This document shows, piece by piece, positions 6,931 to 14,671 of a stretch of DNA of 20,519 nt. The number at the start of each line of letters is the position of its first letter. The first letter of the stretch is position 1. This DNA comes from Candidatus Poribacteria bacterium (GTDB lineage: Bacteria; Poribacteria; WGA-4E; WGA-3G), in NCBI GenBank assembly GCA_028824575.1, contig JAPPDN010000451.1, forward strand, positions 1 to 20,519, read 5' to 3'. Below the pieces are notes generated by a model that saw only the letters and a program-made list of their open reading frames with translations, was not told the origin of the DNA and did not search any database. The translations under genes were made by a program, and so were the position numbers.

Positions 6931-7835
6931 GCGCCCCCTAATTTTTTGCTGCGCTTTTTGACGATAACTTGTGCCTCCAGCAGTACACGTTCAACCTCAG
7001 CCAAGTCATCAGTTTGAAGCAATGCTTTGAATGCTGTTAAGTTTTCAACGATGTCGTCAATCAATGATACAAGGACATCTCTATTCTCTGTGAAAATGTC
7101 GGTCCATAAGTCCGGCGAACCTGCGGCGATCCGGGTAGAATCCCGAAAACCGGTCGCCGTAAAATCCAACGCCTTCCCCTCTTCGGTTTCCACATTCGCA
7201 ACCGTATTGGTGAGCAGACTCGCAACAAGATGCGGGAGATGGCTTGCAGCGCCGATGAGGAGATCATGGGTTTTCGGGGAAAGGAGATGCGGTACTGCCC
7301 CAACGAATTCCCATAGATTTTTGATCAACTCTAAGGCATCCGCGTCGGTGTTTGGAGTCGGTGTCAAAATACACGTTGCTTTTTGAAAAAGTGTAGCCCG
7401 TGCGGCACCGACCCCGGTCTCATGAGAACCTGCCATCGGGTGCCCACCAATAAAAGAGAGGGCATCCGCCCTCTGTTCCTGTAGCTGCGTCTCGATTGTC
7501 TCTACGAGTGTTGATTTCGTGCTACCGACATCGGTCAGTACGATCCGATGCTGCCGTGTGTCAACAGATTCGATAATCCGCTGTACCAACCTCGGAACCA
7601 GTGCAACAGGTGTACACAGCACGACGAGATCCGTTTCTCGAAGCCCTTCGGCTAACTCCGTCGTTATGACATCAACGGCATCGTGTTCAAGCGCATCCTC
7701 AAGTCTCCCGATGTTACGTCCCAATCCGAGGCGTTGCCCCTGAAATCCGTTCTTTTTCAACGCAAGCCCAAGCGAACCGCCAATTAATCCGACACCCCAT
7801 ATCGTAATTCGGCGAAGTTGTTGTATCTGTTCCAT
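6927..7835 (-). CDS. tyrA: Prephenate dehydrogenase (TyrA)
   Basis: The product oxidatively decarboxylates prephenate (or arogenate) on the way to tyrosine. From the ATG at 7835 it is 302 residues. It has the dinucleotide-binding GVGLIGGSLG at 14-23, VVLCTPVALV near 70, the strand VLTDVGSTKSTLVE near 100 and the catalytic-His region GGHPMAGSHETGVGAA near 125. SHLPHLVASLL near 190 and the all-helical C-terminal dimerisation domain follow. The frame stays open to a TTG at 7922. That start would lie upstream of, or inside, the predicted promoter (7903-7932) and would add 29 residues before the Rossmann fold, so the ATG is preferred. No ACT or chorismate mutase domain is present. It is first in the tyrA-cmk-plsC operon, a neighbourhood known from other bacteria where aroA often sits between tyrA and cmk; aroA is absent here. 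Confidence 0.9.
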   Translation of the reverse strand: MEQIQQLRRITIWGVGLIGGSLGLALKKNGFQGQRLGLGRNIGRLEDALEHDAVDVITTELAEGLRETDLVVLCTPVALVPRLVQRIIESVDTRQHRIVLTDVGSTKSTLVETIETQLQEQRADALSFIGGHPMAGSHETGVGAARATLFQKATCILTPTPNTDADALELIKNLWEFVGAVPHLLSPKTHDLLIGAASHLPHLVASLLTNTVANVETEEGKALDFTATGFRDSTRIAAGSPDLWTDIFTENRDVLVSLIDDIVENLTAFKALLQTDDLAEVERVLLEAQVIVKKRSKKLGGA

Positions 7836-7902
7836 AGCAAGTCTCAGAAGCCTTTGATCTTCAAATATATCGCGGTATACTTCATTTATAGAAGTGTTGT
7901 AT

Positions 7903-7932
7903 ATTTTAAGGGAATTTGCCAATCTTTGTCAA
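7903..7932 (-). promoter_or_regulatory. Promoter of the tyrA-cmk-plsC operon
   Basis: On the minus strand a perfect TTGACA (plus 7927-7932) and TAAAAT (plus 7903-7908) separated by 18 bp. The start of transcription would be near 7896, leaving a leader of about 60 nt to the ATG at 7835. It lies between the end of the DUF6785-like gene and tyrA, so the operon is independently transcribed. Confidence 0.65.
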
Positions 7933-7985
7933 GCGAAAACGTCCACTGCCAATGGGTAGATATGACTTAAAATATCGTCCATTCT

Positions 7986-9896
7986 TCACCAAATAAACCG
8001 ATACATCGGCATTTGCAGGAAGATACCGAGGAGTCCCCAGACACTCCCGACAAGGAATTCGCCTAAAATCAGCCCTAAAAAGAAGGGAGCGATACGTCGG
8101 TAAGTCCGTACGCCACCGAAACGGAGAATCGCTAACTTGATGAAATAACTGATAAAGACCGAGAACCAGAAAAAGTTGACTGCCCAAGTTCCAGAGATCG
8201 CATATCCAATCGGATATAGGGGCCACCAGAAAAAGCGGAGTCGAACCAACGTGAGGCAAAACGCAAACAGCAGTCCGAAAACCATAGCAATCAATGACGG
8301 AATGTTCACAGGCATTGGATTCGTCAACCAGCTCTGCGTGCGGTTAAAGACAGAACCTGACCAGACTTCAATCGCCCCATGTTCATAACCGATATGAAGT
8401 GCGCCCCAAAAAGCGGCAAGAGGACTGAGTACCATTGCGAGGAGCATTGCGACAGCCATTCGTCGCGAGGCGCTGCGCGAGCGTTCCGCCAATTTCAATC
8501 CCTCTAATTGATGCGGCATGGTATTGCCTCGGTAGGCACGATTGAAACAGAACACGAGCGAAAATAGTGATAGGTTCTGCCCGCCAAGTCGGCGCATCCC
8601 GAACATTTTGGGAAGCAAGACATCGGGTCCCATGGAGCGTAGATCGTGAATCGGTGGTCCCAGTTCAGCACGGACGCGGGTAATGACTGTCACAGTGATC
8701 AGGTGGATCGCAAGGACAAGGACTGCCACCCAGAGAGACATGCCTGCGACCCACCAGAAACCGGTGAGTAGCAGAAAACCGCTGATCAATCCTAACACTG
8801 CAGCGCGATAGGACATCGGTTCATTTGATTGTACTTTTCCGTTCGCGCGCCACGCTTGCCTGAGAACATCGCGCAGATGGTGTCGTGCACTCCACAACGC
8901 CATCAATAATACACCAACACAGACTCCAAACGACTGGTCAAAGATAAATGGAAATCCCGGAATCCGCTGTAGACCAGCGATGCTGCCGAAGATCATCTCA
9001 AATTTCCAGAAGATATAGAAAAACCAGAATGTGAAGGAGAGATCAAGCGGGATAAAGTACGCCATTCCGATAACGAAAGGGAAGAAAACGATTGGTGTCC
9101 AGCCAATGGCGTTCCACGGTTTCGTTGTGAACAGAGGACGGAGATCATAGAATTCACCGCCGAGTCCGGGAAAATTGGGAAACAGAAAATGTAAGCCGTT
9201 AATCACGTCTATCCCACCTGCGAGGGCAATACCTATCCACAACGGCTTTGATCGGAAAAAGCGCGCTGTCGTCATCTGGAACGGCAATTCAATAATCGGA
9301 TAACTGAGCCGTTCAACTTCAATCCACTGCCTTCGCAGAATCACGTTGATACAAAATGTTGTGAAAAGCAGCACAATGATAAATCCACTCCACGCCAGCA
9401 CGGGTTGCCACCATAACTGGAGGTGCGGACGTAGATAGAGGGTAGATTCACCTGTAAAATAGACGGTCAACTTACTTTTATCCGTCAAGGCGAGCCAGTC
9501 AGGGAGATAGCGGTGAAAGAGTGTGCGCCACTCATTCTCTTCCGTTGCCAACCACCCAACGGTGGCAATATTTGTAATGATGACCTCAAACAGGTCGTGT
9601 CCACAAATAGCGGAGGCTATGGATAGCATCACGTAGAGTGTCAACAATTCGCCTTGAGTAAGTGCAGCGCGCGGTGTAAATCGGTGAAGGAGCGTGTTGA
9701 GAGTTATCAACACAACGAGAGCAAAGATCGTGTTGAAAAAGAGGGACATCGTCGTCGGAAAACCTTGATCCCAACGTAGCGATGCGAAGACCCAATAGTT
9801 ATTGAAGGGAATCAGCGCGAGTCCGAGCCAAATAATCCGCCAACGGATTTTCTGGTGAGAAGGAGACGTGGAAAGGACAGGCGCGTGTTGCTGCAT
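7986..9896 (-). CDS. Large multi-pass membrane protein, DUF6785/DUF6784-like (OPT-transporter-like)
   Basis: A 636-residue protein with about 14-15 hydrophobic segments, roughly at 18-38, 50-70, 84-108, 165-187, 218-237, 263-304 (two), 321-337, 363-403 (two), 478-500, 530-552, 557-592 (two) and 603-627. The stretches VERLSYPIIELPFQM near 194-208 and LGPPIHDLRSMGPD near 412-425 are ones I associate with the DUF6785 family, and the C-terminal FGGVRTYRRIAPFFLGLILGEF region with DUF6784. These are uncharacterised inner-membrane proteins that look like oligopeptide-transporter relatives and are frequent in planctomycete- and poribacteria-like genomes. No substrate can be named. It is transcribed alone from a strong promoter at 9961-9989. 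The ribosome binding site is a modest GGGAC. Confidence 0.65.
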   Translation of the reverse strand: MQQHAPVLSTSPSHQKIRWRIIWLGLALIPFNNYWVFASLRWDQGFPTTMSLFFNTIFALVVLITLNTLLHRFTPRAALTQGELLTLYVMLSIASAICGHDLFEVIITNIATVGWLATEENEWRTLFHRYLPDWLALTDKSKLTVYFTGESTLYLRPHLQLWWQPVLAWSGFIIVLLFTTFCINVILRRQWIEVERLSYPIIELPFQMTTARFFRSKPLWIGIALAGGIDVINGLHFLFPNFPGLGGEFYDLRPLFTTKPWNAIGWTPIVFFPFVIGMAYFIPLDLSFTFWFFYIFWKFEMIFGSIAGLQRIPGFPFIFDQSFGVCVGVLLMALWSARHHLRDVLRQAWRANGKVQSNEPMSYRAAVLGLISGFLLLTGFWWVAGMSLWVAVLVLAIHLITVTVITRVRAELGPPIHDLRSMGPDVLLPKMFGMRRLGGQNLSLFSLVFCFNRAYRGNTMPHQLEGLKLAERSRSASRRMAVAMLLAMVLSPLAAFWGALHIGYEHGAIEVWSGSVFNRTQSWLTNPMPVNIPSLIAMVFGLLFAFCLTLVRLRFFWWPLYPIGYAISGTWAVNFFWFSVFISYFIKLAILRFGGVRTYRRIAPFFLGLILGEFLVGSVWGLLGIFLQMPMYRFIW

Positions 9897-9960
9897 GGAT
9901 AGTCCCAGTCGGGTTTTGTGGTCAGAATGCGTGTCGTTTTGCCTATAAATTTGCTGTGCT

Positions 9961-9989
9961 ATTATACCTCAAAATTGAAACGCACTCAA
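9961..9989 (-). promoter_or_regulatory. Promoter of the DUF6785-like gene
   Basis: On the minus strand TTGAGT (plus 9984-9989), a 17-bp spacer and a perfect TATAAT (plus 9961-9966). The start would be near 9954, about 58 nt before the ATG at 9896. Its -35 edge is 9 bp from the -35 of the rightward TPR promoter. Confidence 0.7.
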
Positions 9990-9998
9990 GAATTTTGC

Positions 9999-10027
9999 TT
10001 GCAAGATTAAGGCATATCTGGTAAAAT
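9999..10027 (+). promoter_or_regulatory. Promoter of the TPR operon
   Basis: TTGCAA (9999-10004), a 17-bp spacer ending TGG (extended -10), and TAAAAT (10022-10027). The motif GGTAAAAT is repeated at 10031-10038, giving a possible second -10. Transcription would begin near 10034, about 38 nt before the ATG. In the leader AAAGGATCTG precedes a three-codon frame, ATG TTC TTT TAA, at 10050-10061, which may be coincidental. Confidence 0.65.
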
Positions 10028-10071
10028 AACGGTAAAATTAAAAGGATCTGATGTTCTTTTAACAAGACAAA

Positions 10072-12288
10072 ATGAACGCTATAAAAGAAGCACATTATAA
10101 CCTCGGCATCGCCTATCTGGAGGCGGGACAATACAGTAGGGCCGTTCCTGAGTTTGAGGCAGCCATAAAGCTGGATCCGAATTTTATAGGTGCGCACGCT
10201 GCGCTCTGTCGGGCGTACCTCGAACAGAATGAACTCGAAAAGGCAGGCACAGCGGTCGCATCGGCATTAAAACTTGATGCCAATTATCAACCAGCATTGC
10301 TGCTGTACGGTACTATCATAGATGCATACCATGACAGGGGCAAAGCTTATTTAGATGATAGACAATACACCGAAGCCGTCGCAGCACTCCAGAAAGCCAT
10401 AACGCTTGACGCAGATTTAGGCGATAACTCACAGGACTCCCATCCCGAAAATATACATCTCTATGTCCATCTTGGTGCTGCCTATATCGGCATGAAGGCG
10501 TATCAGGAGGCGGTTGAGGCGTTACAACACGCGATCGCACAAGATGCCGATCTCGTTGACGCGCACTATAATCTCGGTTATGCTTACGTGGAGCAGGGAG
10601 CACCTGACCAAGCGATACCGCATCTTGAACGCGCTATCGCTATTGCCCCGCATCTCAAGCGGGCACACTATAATCTCACACGCGCCTATCAAGCGTCGGG
10701 TAATTTGGAAGCAGCGACAAATGCTATTATAGAGACGCTAAGACTCGATCCGAACTATCAACGTGCGCACGAACTCGCAGATACGATAAAACAGGCGCAT
10801 TACAATAGAGGCATCACTGACCTTAACAATAAACGTTATAGTGAAGCCGTTACTGCCTTCCAAAATTCGATAACTCTCGATTCGGATTTTGCGGCTGCAC
10901 ACTATAATCTTGGATTGGCTTATCTCAAGATAGAGACGTACCCACGTGCCGCCTCATCGCTTGAAAAAACGATAGCCCTTGATCCAAACCATAAAGCTGC
11001 ATACCACGCGCTTGCACTATCTTACCTTGGACAACAGGAACTTGGAAAGGCAAAAAACGCTGCAAGAGAAGCGTTAAAAATAGATGCCGATTATCAACCC
11101 GTGCGCTCGCTTTTGGAAGCCATTGATCCGAGTTATAAACCTCCAGAAATAGCAGATACCCCACCATCAGAGACGGAACAGGCGGCAGACCCACAACCGG
11201 ATACCAAGTCGAGCCACGAGACGCATCACGAACTCGGTATCGCTTATTTAGATGCGAAGATGCACGCCGAAGCAATTGCGGAATTCAAAAAGGCGATAGA
11301 TTTAGATCCAGATTTTGTGGCAGCATATATTGGTCTCGGCACAGTGTATCTTGAGATAGGACAATTCGACGATGCAGAGAATGCAGCGAAAGAAACATTA
11401 AGGATTGATGCCGATTCTCAACCTGCCCATCAACTTTTAGATAGCATCAAGCAGGCGCGCCCAACCCCCAGCCAACCTGAACCGACACAACAAACCGGTA
11501 CACCCACAGATCCATCGGATGCGAAACAAGACTTAGAACGTGGACTCGTTTTTCTGAACAGTAGGCAGTACGATCAAGCTGCGGCTGCGTTCAAGCGGGT
11601 GATAAAGGCGGATGCGAATTCAATGGAAGCGCATTACGGTTTAGGTCAGGCTTATCTTGAAATCGGTGCGTTTGACGATGCTAAAGCTGCAGCGGAGACA
11701 GCGTTAAGGCTCAATCCGAGCCATCAGAAGGCGCGCGAATTGATTCAGGTGATAGCATTCGCGAGAAATATAGAAAGAAACCGAAGAATACGAAAGAAAG
11801 TTTTGTCCTATGCCGTTGTTTTAGGTGTTATTGTAGTTGGAATTTTTGCTGCGTTTAGATTAGATATAATTCCATGGTCAACTTCACCAATGCCTCTGAA
11901 CCTTTCAGTAGCAGCCACCTTGGAAGAACCTTCAGGAAACGGTTTCCTTGATGCCGGTGAAACTGCGAGAATTAAGCTAATCATCCGCAACAATGGTGGT
12001 ACAGCACGTAATATTCAAGTCAAATATGTTCCACTTGAACCACCATCTATAGCCGGATTGCGAATTGAAAAACCCGAACTGATTCCTAAATTGAATAATA
12101 ATAGTGAAAAGACCGTTCGCATCCCTATAACAGTTGATCAGAATGTGAAAGGTAGGAATCAAAAAATGGAAAATCAAATTCAGGGAAAGGCTGGATTTTT
12201 TGGGAAGATAAAGCCGATCGCGACTACAGAAGTCTCTTTCACAATTATACCGGCATTACAAAAGCCGGCACCACGACGAGGGAAATGA
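10072..12288 (+). CDS. 13-TPR protein with one transmembrane helix and an external CARDB-like domain
   Basis: A 738-residue scaffold protein. About 13 tetratricopeptide repeats fill residues 5-565, for example AHYNLGIAYLEAGQYSRAV and AIDLDPDFVAAYIGLG. They are arranged in blocks whose third member ends in a -DANYQPA-LL-type linker, which suggests amplification in units of two or three repeats. Two Pro/Gln/Thr-rich linkers lie near 355-385 and 465-490. A basic stretch (NRRIRKK, about 567-575) precedes one membrane helix (about 577-596), placing the TPRs in the cytoplasm by the positive-inside rule. The remaining 140 residues, with GNGFLDAGETARIKLIIRNN, look like the CARDB/Ig-like beta-sandwich found in cell-surface proteins. 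It has no signal peptide. It is first in an operon; its TGA overlaps the next ATG region. The partner and pathway are unknown. The ribosome binding site is poor. Confidence 0.85.
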   Translation: MNAIKEAHYNLGIAYLEAGQYSRAVPEFEAAIKLDPNFIGAHAALCRAYLEQNELEKAGTAVASALKLDANYQPALLLYGTIIDAYHDRGKAYLDDRQYTEAVAALQKAITLDADLGDNSQDSHPENIHLYVHLGAAYIGMKAYQEAVEALQHAIAQDADLVDAHYNLGYAYVEQGAPDQAIPHLERAIAIAPHLKRAHYNLTRAYQASGNLEAATNAIIETLRLDPNYQRAHELADTIKQAHYNRGITDLNNKRYSEAVTAFQNSITLDSDFAAAHYNLGLAYLKIETYPRAASSLEKTIALDPNHKAAYHALALSYLGQQELGKAKNAAREALKIDADYQPVRSLLEAIDPSYKPPEIADTPPSETEQAADPQPDTKSSHETHHELGIAYLDAKMHAEAIAEFKKAIDLDPDFVAAYIGLGTVYLEIGQFDDAENAAKETLRIDADSQPAHQLLDSIKQARPTPSQPEPTQQTGTPTDPSDAKQDLERGLVFLNSRQYDQAAAAFKRVIKADANSMEAHYGLGQAYLEIGAFDDAKAAAETALRLNPSHQKARELIQVIAFARNIERNRRIRKKVLSYAVVLGVIVVGIFAAFRLDIIPWSTSPMPLNLSVAATLEEPSGNGFLDAGETARIKLIIRNNGGTARNIQVKYVPLEPPSIAGLRIEKPELIPKLNNNSEKTVRIPITVDQNVKGRNQKMENQIQGKAGFFGKIKPIATTEVSFTIIPALQKPAPRRGK

Positions 12289-12290
12289 TA

Positions 12291-13550
12291 ATGGATAAGA
12301 GAATTTGGGGGATCATCGGTGGATTAGCATTGGTACTCGCGCTATTATCCCCGTATGTTTTGGGAAGCACCAAAAAGGTAGCGCGGCTTTTTGAAGCAGC
12401 TGAAATGTTGTATGCACAAAAGGATTATGAAGGCGCAATCGCAACATATAACGAAGCACTTCATGAATCACACAAGTTCCGCGTAAATACCGAAACTATT
12501 GATAAGGATTTCACGACTCTCGTTAACTTTAAAATCGCGATGAGTTACGCAAAACTTGCCGAATATACGGATAATCCGATCTACTACGAAAAAGCGTTGG
12601 AATACATTGAAAAAGCCTTGCAGACAGTTATACTCGCAGCGTATGAAGGAAATTTAATCTACCTTCGGGGCCACATTTTCTACAAAACTGAGCAACTGTC
12701 GTTAGCAGAGGAAGTATTGACGCAATTGCTCGCAAACTTTCCTGGTAACTCTTTTATGGAAGAGGCAGAAAAAATGATCGTGCACATCCGGCAGCAGCAA
12801 GAGCTCAGTGGATCTATATGGATAGACGATCTCTCTAAATTTGAAGCGTTCAACAAACAGAAAATCAGAACCCTTTTTGTCGCGAACCACCTTCGAGTAG
12901 CAGAAAACTATACAGAAGCAGCAGAACAATACGAAGTTTTTGTTAACACGAATCCATCTACTATAGAAACAACATACGCGCTGTATTGGGCTGGATGGTG
13001 TTACTATAAAGCGGCATCTACTGACGAAACGTTATTTAGCAAGTCGCGGGCCGCCTTCCAAAGCCTCATAAATAACTACGCTAAGAGTCCATACGCTCTC
13101 AAGGCTCTCGAAAAATTGCGTGAATTGGATCAAAGAAACGCGAAAAATGAGACTCACAAAGCTATCACAGCTGCAGAGAACACAGTGCTTCGCGCAGAGC
13201 AATCAGATGGCAAATCTGTCGCAATTTCCGAAGCAATAGCACGCTTAGATAACGCGAAAGAAGCACAAGAACGCGGTAACTACGAAGAAGCACTTCGGTT
13301 AGCAAACGATGCCCAAAAAACTGCCCAAACCGCTATTGATAATCACACAGCCGCAAAGCGGTACGTTGAACAAGGTCACAACGATCTTAGGCAAGGGAGG
13401 CTCGAATCAGCGACCCAGAAAGCGAAAGCGGCACTTCGCATTGATCCTTCTTATCAAAATGCCAACAATCTCTTGGAAAAGATAAAACAGAACGCTTTAA
13501 GTCGTTTTGGACTTGAGAAAATTTCATATCTAAAAATTTCCCACCTTTAA
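12291..13550 (+). CDS. Membrane-anchored TPR protein, 3' end altered by a mobile element
   Basis: A 419-residue protein starting MDKRIWGIIGG. It has one N-terminal hydrophobic segment (about 5-26, an anchor or uncleaved signal), then helical TPR/BamD-like repeats: VARLFEAAEMLYAQKDYEGAI, a YALYWAGWCYYKA segment near 230, an Ala/Glu-rich helical stretch near 285-350, and a last TPR ending IDPSYQNANNLLEKIKQ. The body is predicted to be extracytoplasmic. An ATG at 12285 overlaps the previous TGA, but GAGGG at 12278-12282 is only 2 nt from it and 8 nt from the ATG at 12291, so the latter is chosen. From base 13498 onward the reading frame is inside the mobile element, so the last 17 or so residues (SRFGLEK onward) are element-encoded. 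The native protein was probably longer, with more TPRs. Confidence 0.8.
   Translation: MDKRIWGIIGGLALVLALLSPYVLGSTKKVARLFEAAEMLYAQKDYEGAIATYNEALHESHKFRVNTETIDKDFTTLVNFKIAMSYAKLAEYTDNPIYYEKALEYIEKALQTVILAAYEGNLIYLRGHIFYKTEQLSLAEEVLTQLLANFPGNSFMEEAEKMIVHIRQQQELSGSIWIDDLSKFEAFNKQKIRTLFVANHLRVAENYTEAAEQYEVFVNTNPSTIETTYALYWAGWCYYKAASTDETLFSKSRAAFQSLINNYAKSPYALKALEKLRELDQRNAKNETHKAITAAENTVLRAEQSDGKSVAISEAIARLDNAKEAQERGNYEEALRLANDAQKTAQTAIDNHTAAKRYVEQGHNDLRQGRLESATQKAKAALRIDPSYQNANNLLEKIKQNALSRFGLEKISYLKISHL
13498..13515 (+). repeat. Left terminal inverted repeat of the transposon
   Basis: TAAGTCGTTTTGGACTTG. It is identical, inverted, to 16209-16226. The repeat is itself a quasi-palindrome (AAGTC-GTTTTG-GACTT), so each end can form a 5-bp hairpin with a 6-nt loop. 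The non-palindromic loop shows that the two ends are truly in inverted orientation. Confidence 0.85.
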
Positions 13551-13551
13551 T

Positions 13552-13580
13552 TTGACATTCCCTTTTTGACATTGTATCAT
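13552..13580 (+). promoter_or_regulatory. Strong sigma70-type promoter at the left end of the transposon
   Basis: A perfect TTGACA (13552-13557), a 17-bp spacer and TATCAT (13575-13580, five of six). A second TTGACA lies at 13566-13571 inside the spacer. The predicted start is about 13587, exactly where the structured RNA segment begins, 185 nt upstream of the Cys-rich gene. Confidence 0.7.
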
Positions 13581-13587
13581 TTAAACA

Positions 13588-13699
13588 GACCAAACTAAGT
13601 TATCCGTAGGACTATGGGTATCCCATATTCAATGCAAATTGGATAGCTTGGTTTGGTCGCCAGGGATACCCACTTCCATTTAACACATTTGGGCATCCC
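13588..13699 (+). ncRNA. Candidate structured leader RNA with mutually exclusive pairings
   Basis: GACCAAACTAAGTTATCC (13588-13605) pairs with GGATAGCTTGGTTTGGTC (13641-13658) to make an 18-bp stem in which the only two non-Watson-Crick positions are G-U wobbles. The 35-nt loop holds TGGGTATCCC (13615-13624). This is a perfect 10-nt complement to GGGATACCCA (13663-13672), 4 nt beyond the stem, so a pseudoknot is possible. The loop can instead fold on itself (TATGGG-TAT-CCCATA), and GGGATACCCA can alternatively pair with TGGGCATCCC (13690-13699, nine of ten). A promoter places the first nucleotide at the foot of the stem. It may be a cis-regulatory leader for the gene at 13772, a stand-alone small RNA, or repeated GGG-N3-CCC protein-binding dyads. 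I know no named RNA family that fits. Confidence 0.5.
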
Positions 13700-13771
13700 C
13701 AGTAAACAAAGTCAGACTTGCTTCTACATATCACTATCACAATAGTACAACCTACAATGAGGTAAACAACC

Positions 13772-14260
13772 ATGTTTAGACGATTGTTAGGTAAGTTACT
13801 AGGCGATTTTCCGCCTAGAGGTCTTGATTTATGTGATCAATGTCGAACAGCATATACCGTTGCTGGTATTTTCAAACCCCCACTTAACTATGATCAGTTA
13901 GTAGATATTCTCTACAACTTTGCTCTCTTATGCGATAAACCTTGCGGTGTAATGCAGACAAAACCACCTCAACCTGCGGTAGGTTTTAAAGCCTTACAAC
14001 TTTTTCTAAGGTCAAGTATAAGTTGTCATAATTGTAGAATTTCGTTGCTAACTATGACACATATAATTTCTGTTATCACTGCCTTGAGACCAGAGTTTTC
14101 TCCTTCAAAAAACTTGATTCCCGAGGCGTACATGCTAAAAGCAGAAAACCTAGTCTGCGATGAGTGTCTATCTGCGTTTCATGAGAACTATCAGGGTTTA
14201 ATGACAGATTTAGAGAAGATTCTTCAGGAAGAACACCAGAAACTTTCTTCTCAGATTTAG
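13772..14260 (+). CDS. Cysteine-rich CxxC protein of unknown function (transposon passenger)
   Basis: A 162-residue protein that I do not recognise. It has three CxxC pairs, CDQC (residues 21-24), CHNC (85-88) and CDEC (129-132), plus CDKPC (54-58). That gives eight cysteines in four pairs, enough for two zinc sites of zinc-ribbon type. The N-terminus (FRRLLGKLLGDFPPRG) is basic, the middle is helical and the C-terminus (LEKILQEEHQKLSS) is a charged helix. No signal peptide or membrane helix is visible. GAGG at 13759-13762 lies 9 nt before the ATG. A perfect 7-bp hairpin (CTAGGCG-ATTTTC-CGCCTAG, 13799-13818) lies within codons 10-16. It is the first passenger gene behind the promoter and structured leader at 13552-13699. 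A DNA- or RNA-binding accessory of the transposon is possible but is only inference. Confidence 0.6.
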   Translation: MFRRLLGKLLGDFPPRGLDLCDQCRTAYTVAGIFKPPLNYDQLVDILYNFALLCDKPCGVMQTKPPQPAVGFKALQLFLRSSISCHNCRISLLTMTHIISVITALRPEFSPSKNLIPEAYMLKAENLVCDECLSAFHENYQGLMTDLEKILQEEHQKLSSQI

Positions 14261-14347
14261 ACACCGAAAACCATGAAAGTTTCATAGAAATGTAGGATAG
14301 TAGTCTGTAAATCATCATAACCTCCAGTTGTAAAGAGGATTGACCAA

Positions 14348-14548
14348 ATGCTATTCATTCCTTCACTGATTGTCTTTATCGTTTCAAAACGATGGTGGTT
14401 AAAGGGTATTGCTGTGTTGATATGGGGTCTTGGGATTGTGGTGCAGCCAGATTACATCTGGCACAAACTTATTGCAACCGCAATCTTCTACCCAATTATC
14501 TATCTTATTGTCCGTTTTATCCGTAAAAAAACGGGCAGATTAACTTGA
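14348..14548 (+). CDS. Small two-helix membrane protein (transposon passenger)
   Basis: A 66-residue hydrophobic protein. Helix 1 covers about residues 2-13 with a second hydrophobic run at 19-33 (KGIAVLIWGLGIVVQ). Another helix lies at about 42-57 (ATAIFYPIIYLIVRFI), ending in a basic tail (RKKTGRLT). AGAGGA (14334-14339) is 8 nt before the ATG, which supports translation. I do not recognise the family. Small membrane peptides on mobile elements are sometimes toxins, holins or phage-type peptides, but nothing here shows which. The gene lies 87 nt after the Cys-rich gene on the same strand and is probably co-transcribed with it. Confidence 0.5.
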   Translation: MLFIPSLIVFIVSKRWWLKGIAVLIWGLGIVVQPDYIWHKLIATAIFYPIIYLIVRFIRKKTGRLT

Positions 14549-14573
14549 CACACGATTTTCGTTAAGTTTTAAT
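14545..14573 (+). promoter_or_regulatory. Sigma70-type promoter inside the transposon
   Basis: A perfect TTGACA (14545-14550), a 17-bp spacer and TTTAAT (14568-14573, five of six). It overlaps the stop codon of the small membrane-protein gene and reads toward the 85-residue gene at 14672. The predicted start (about 14580) falls inside the perfect palindrome at 14574-14605. Confidence 0.65.
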
Positions 14574-14605
14574 GTCTAATAGGGTGTAGACGCACCCTAT
14601 TAGAC
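14574..14605. repeat. Perfect 13-bp palindrome at a transcription start
   Basis: GTCTAATAGGGTG, loop TAGACG, CACCCTATTAGAC: 13 paired bases without mismatch. It abuts the -10 box of the promoter at 14545-14573. It could be an operator, a 5' RNA hairpin or a terminator for the upstream genes. A T-tract is lacking, so the terminator reading is the weakest. Confidence 0.75.
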
Positions 14606-14671
14606 TGCGTTGAAGTAGTTAATTTCACTTTAGACTTGCATTGAAACAGCCAACCAAAGGAGACTTCCATC

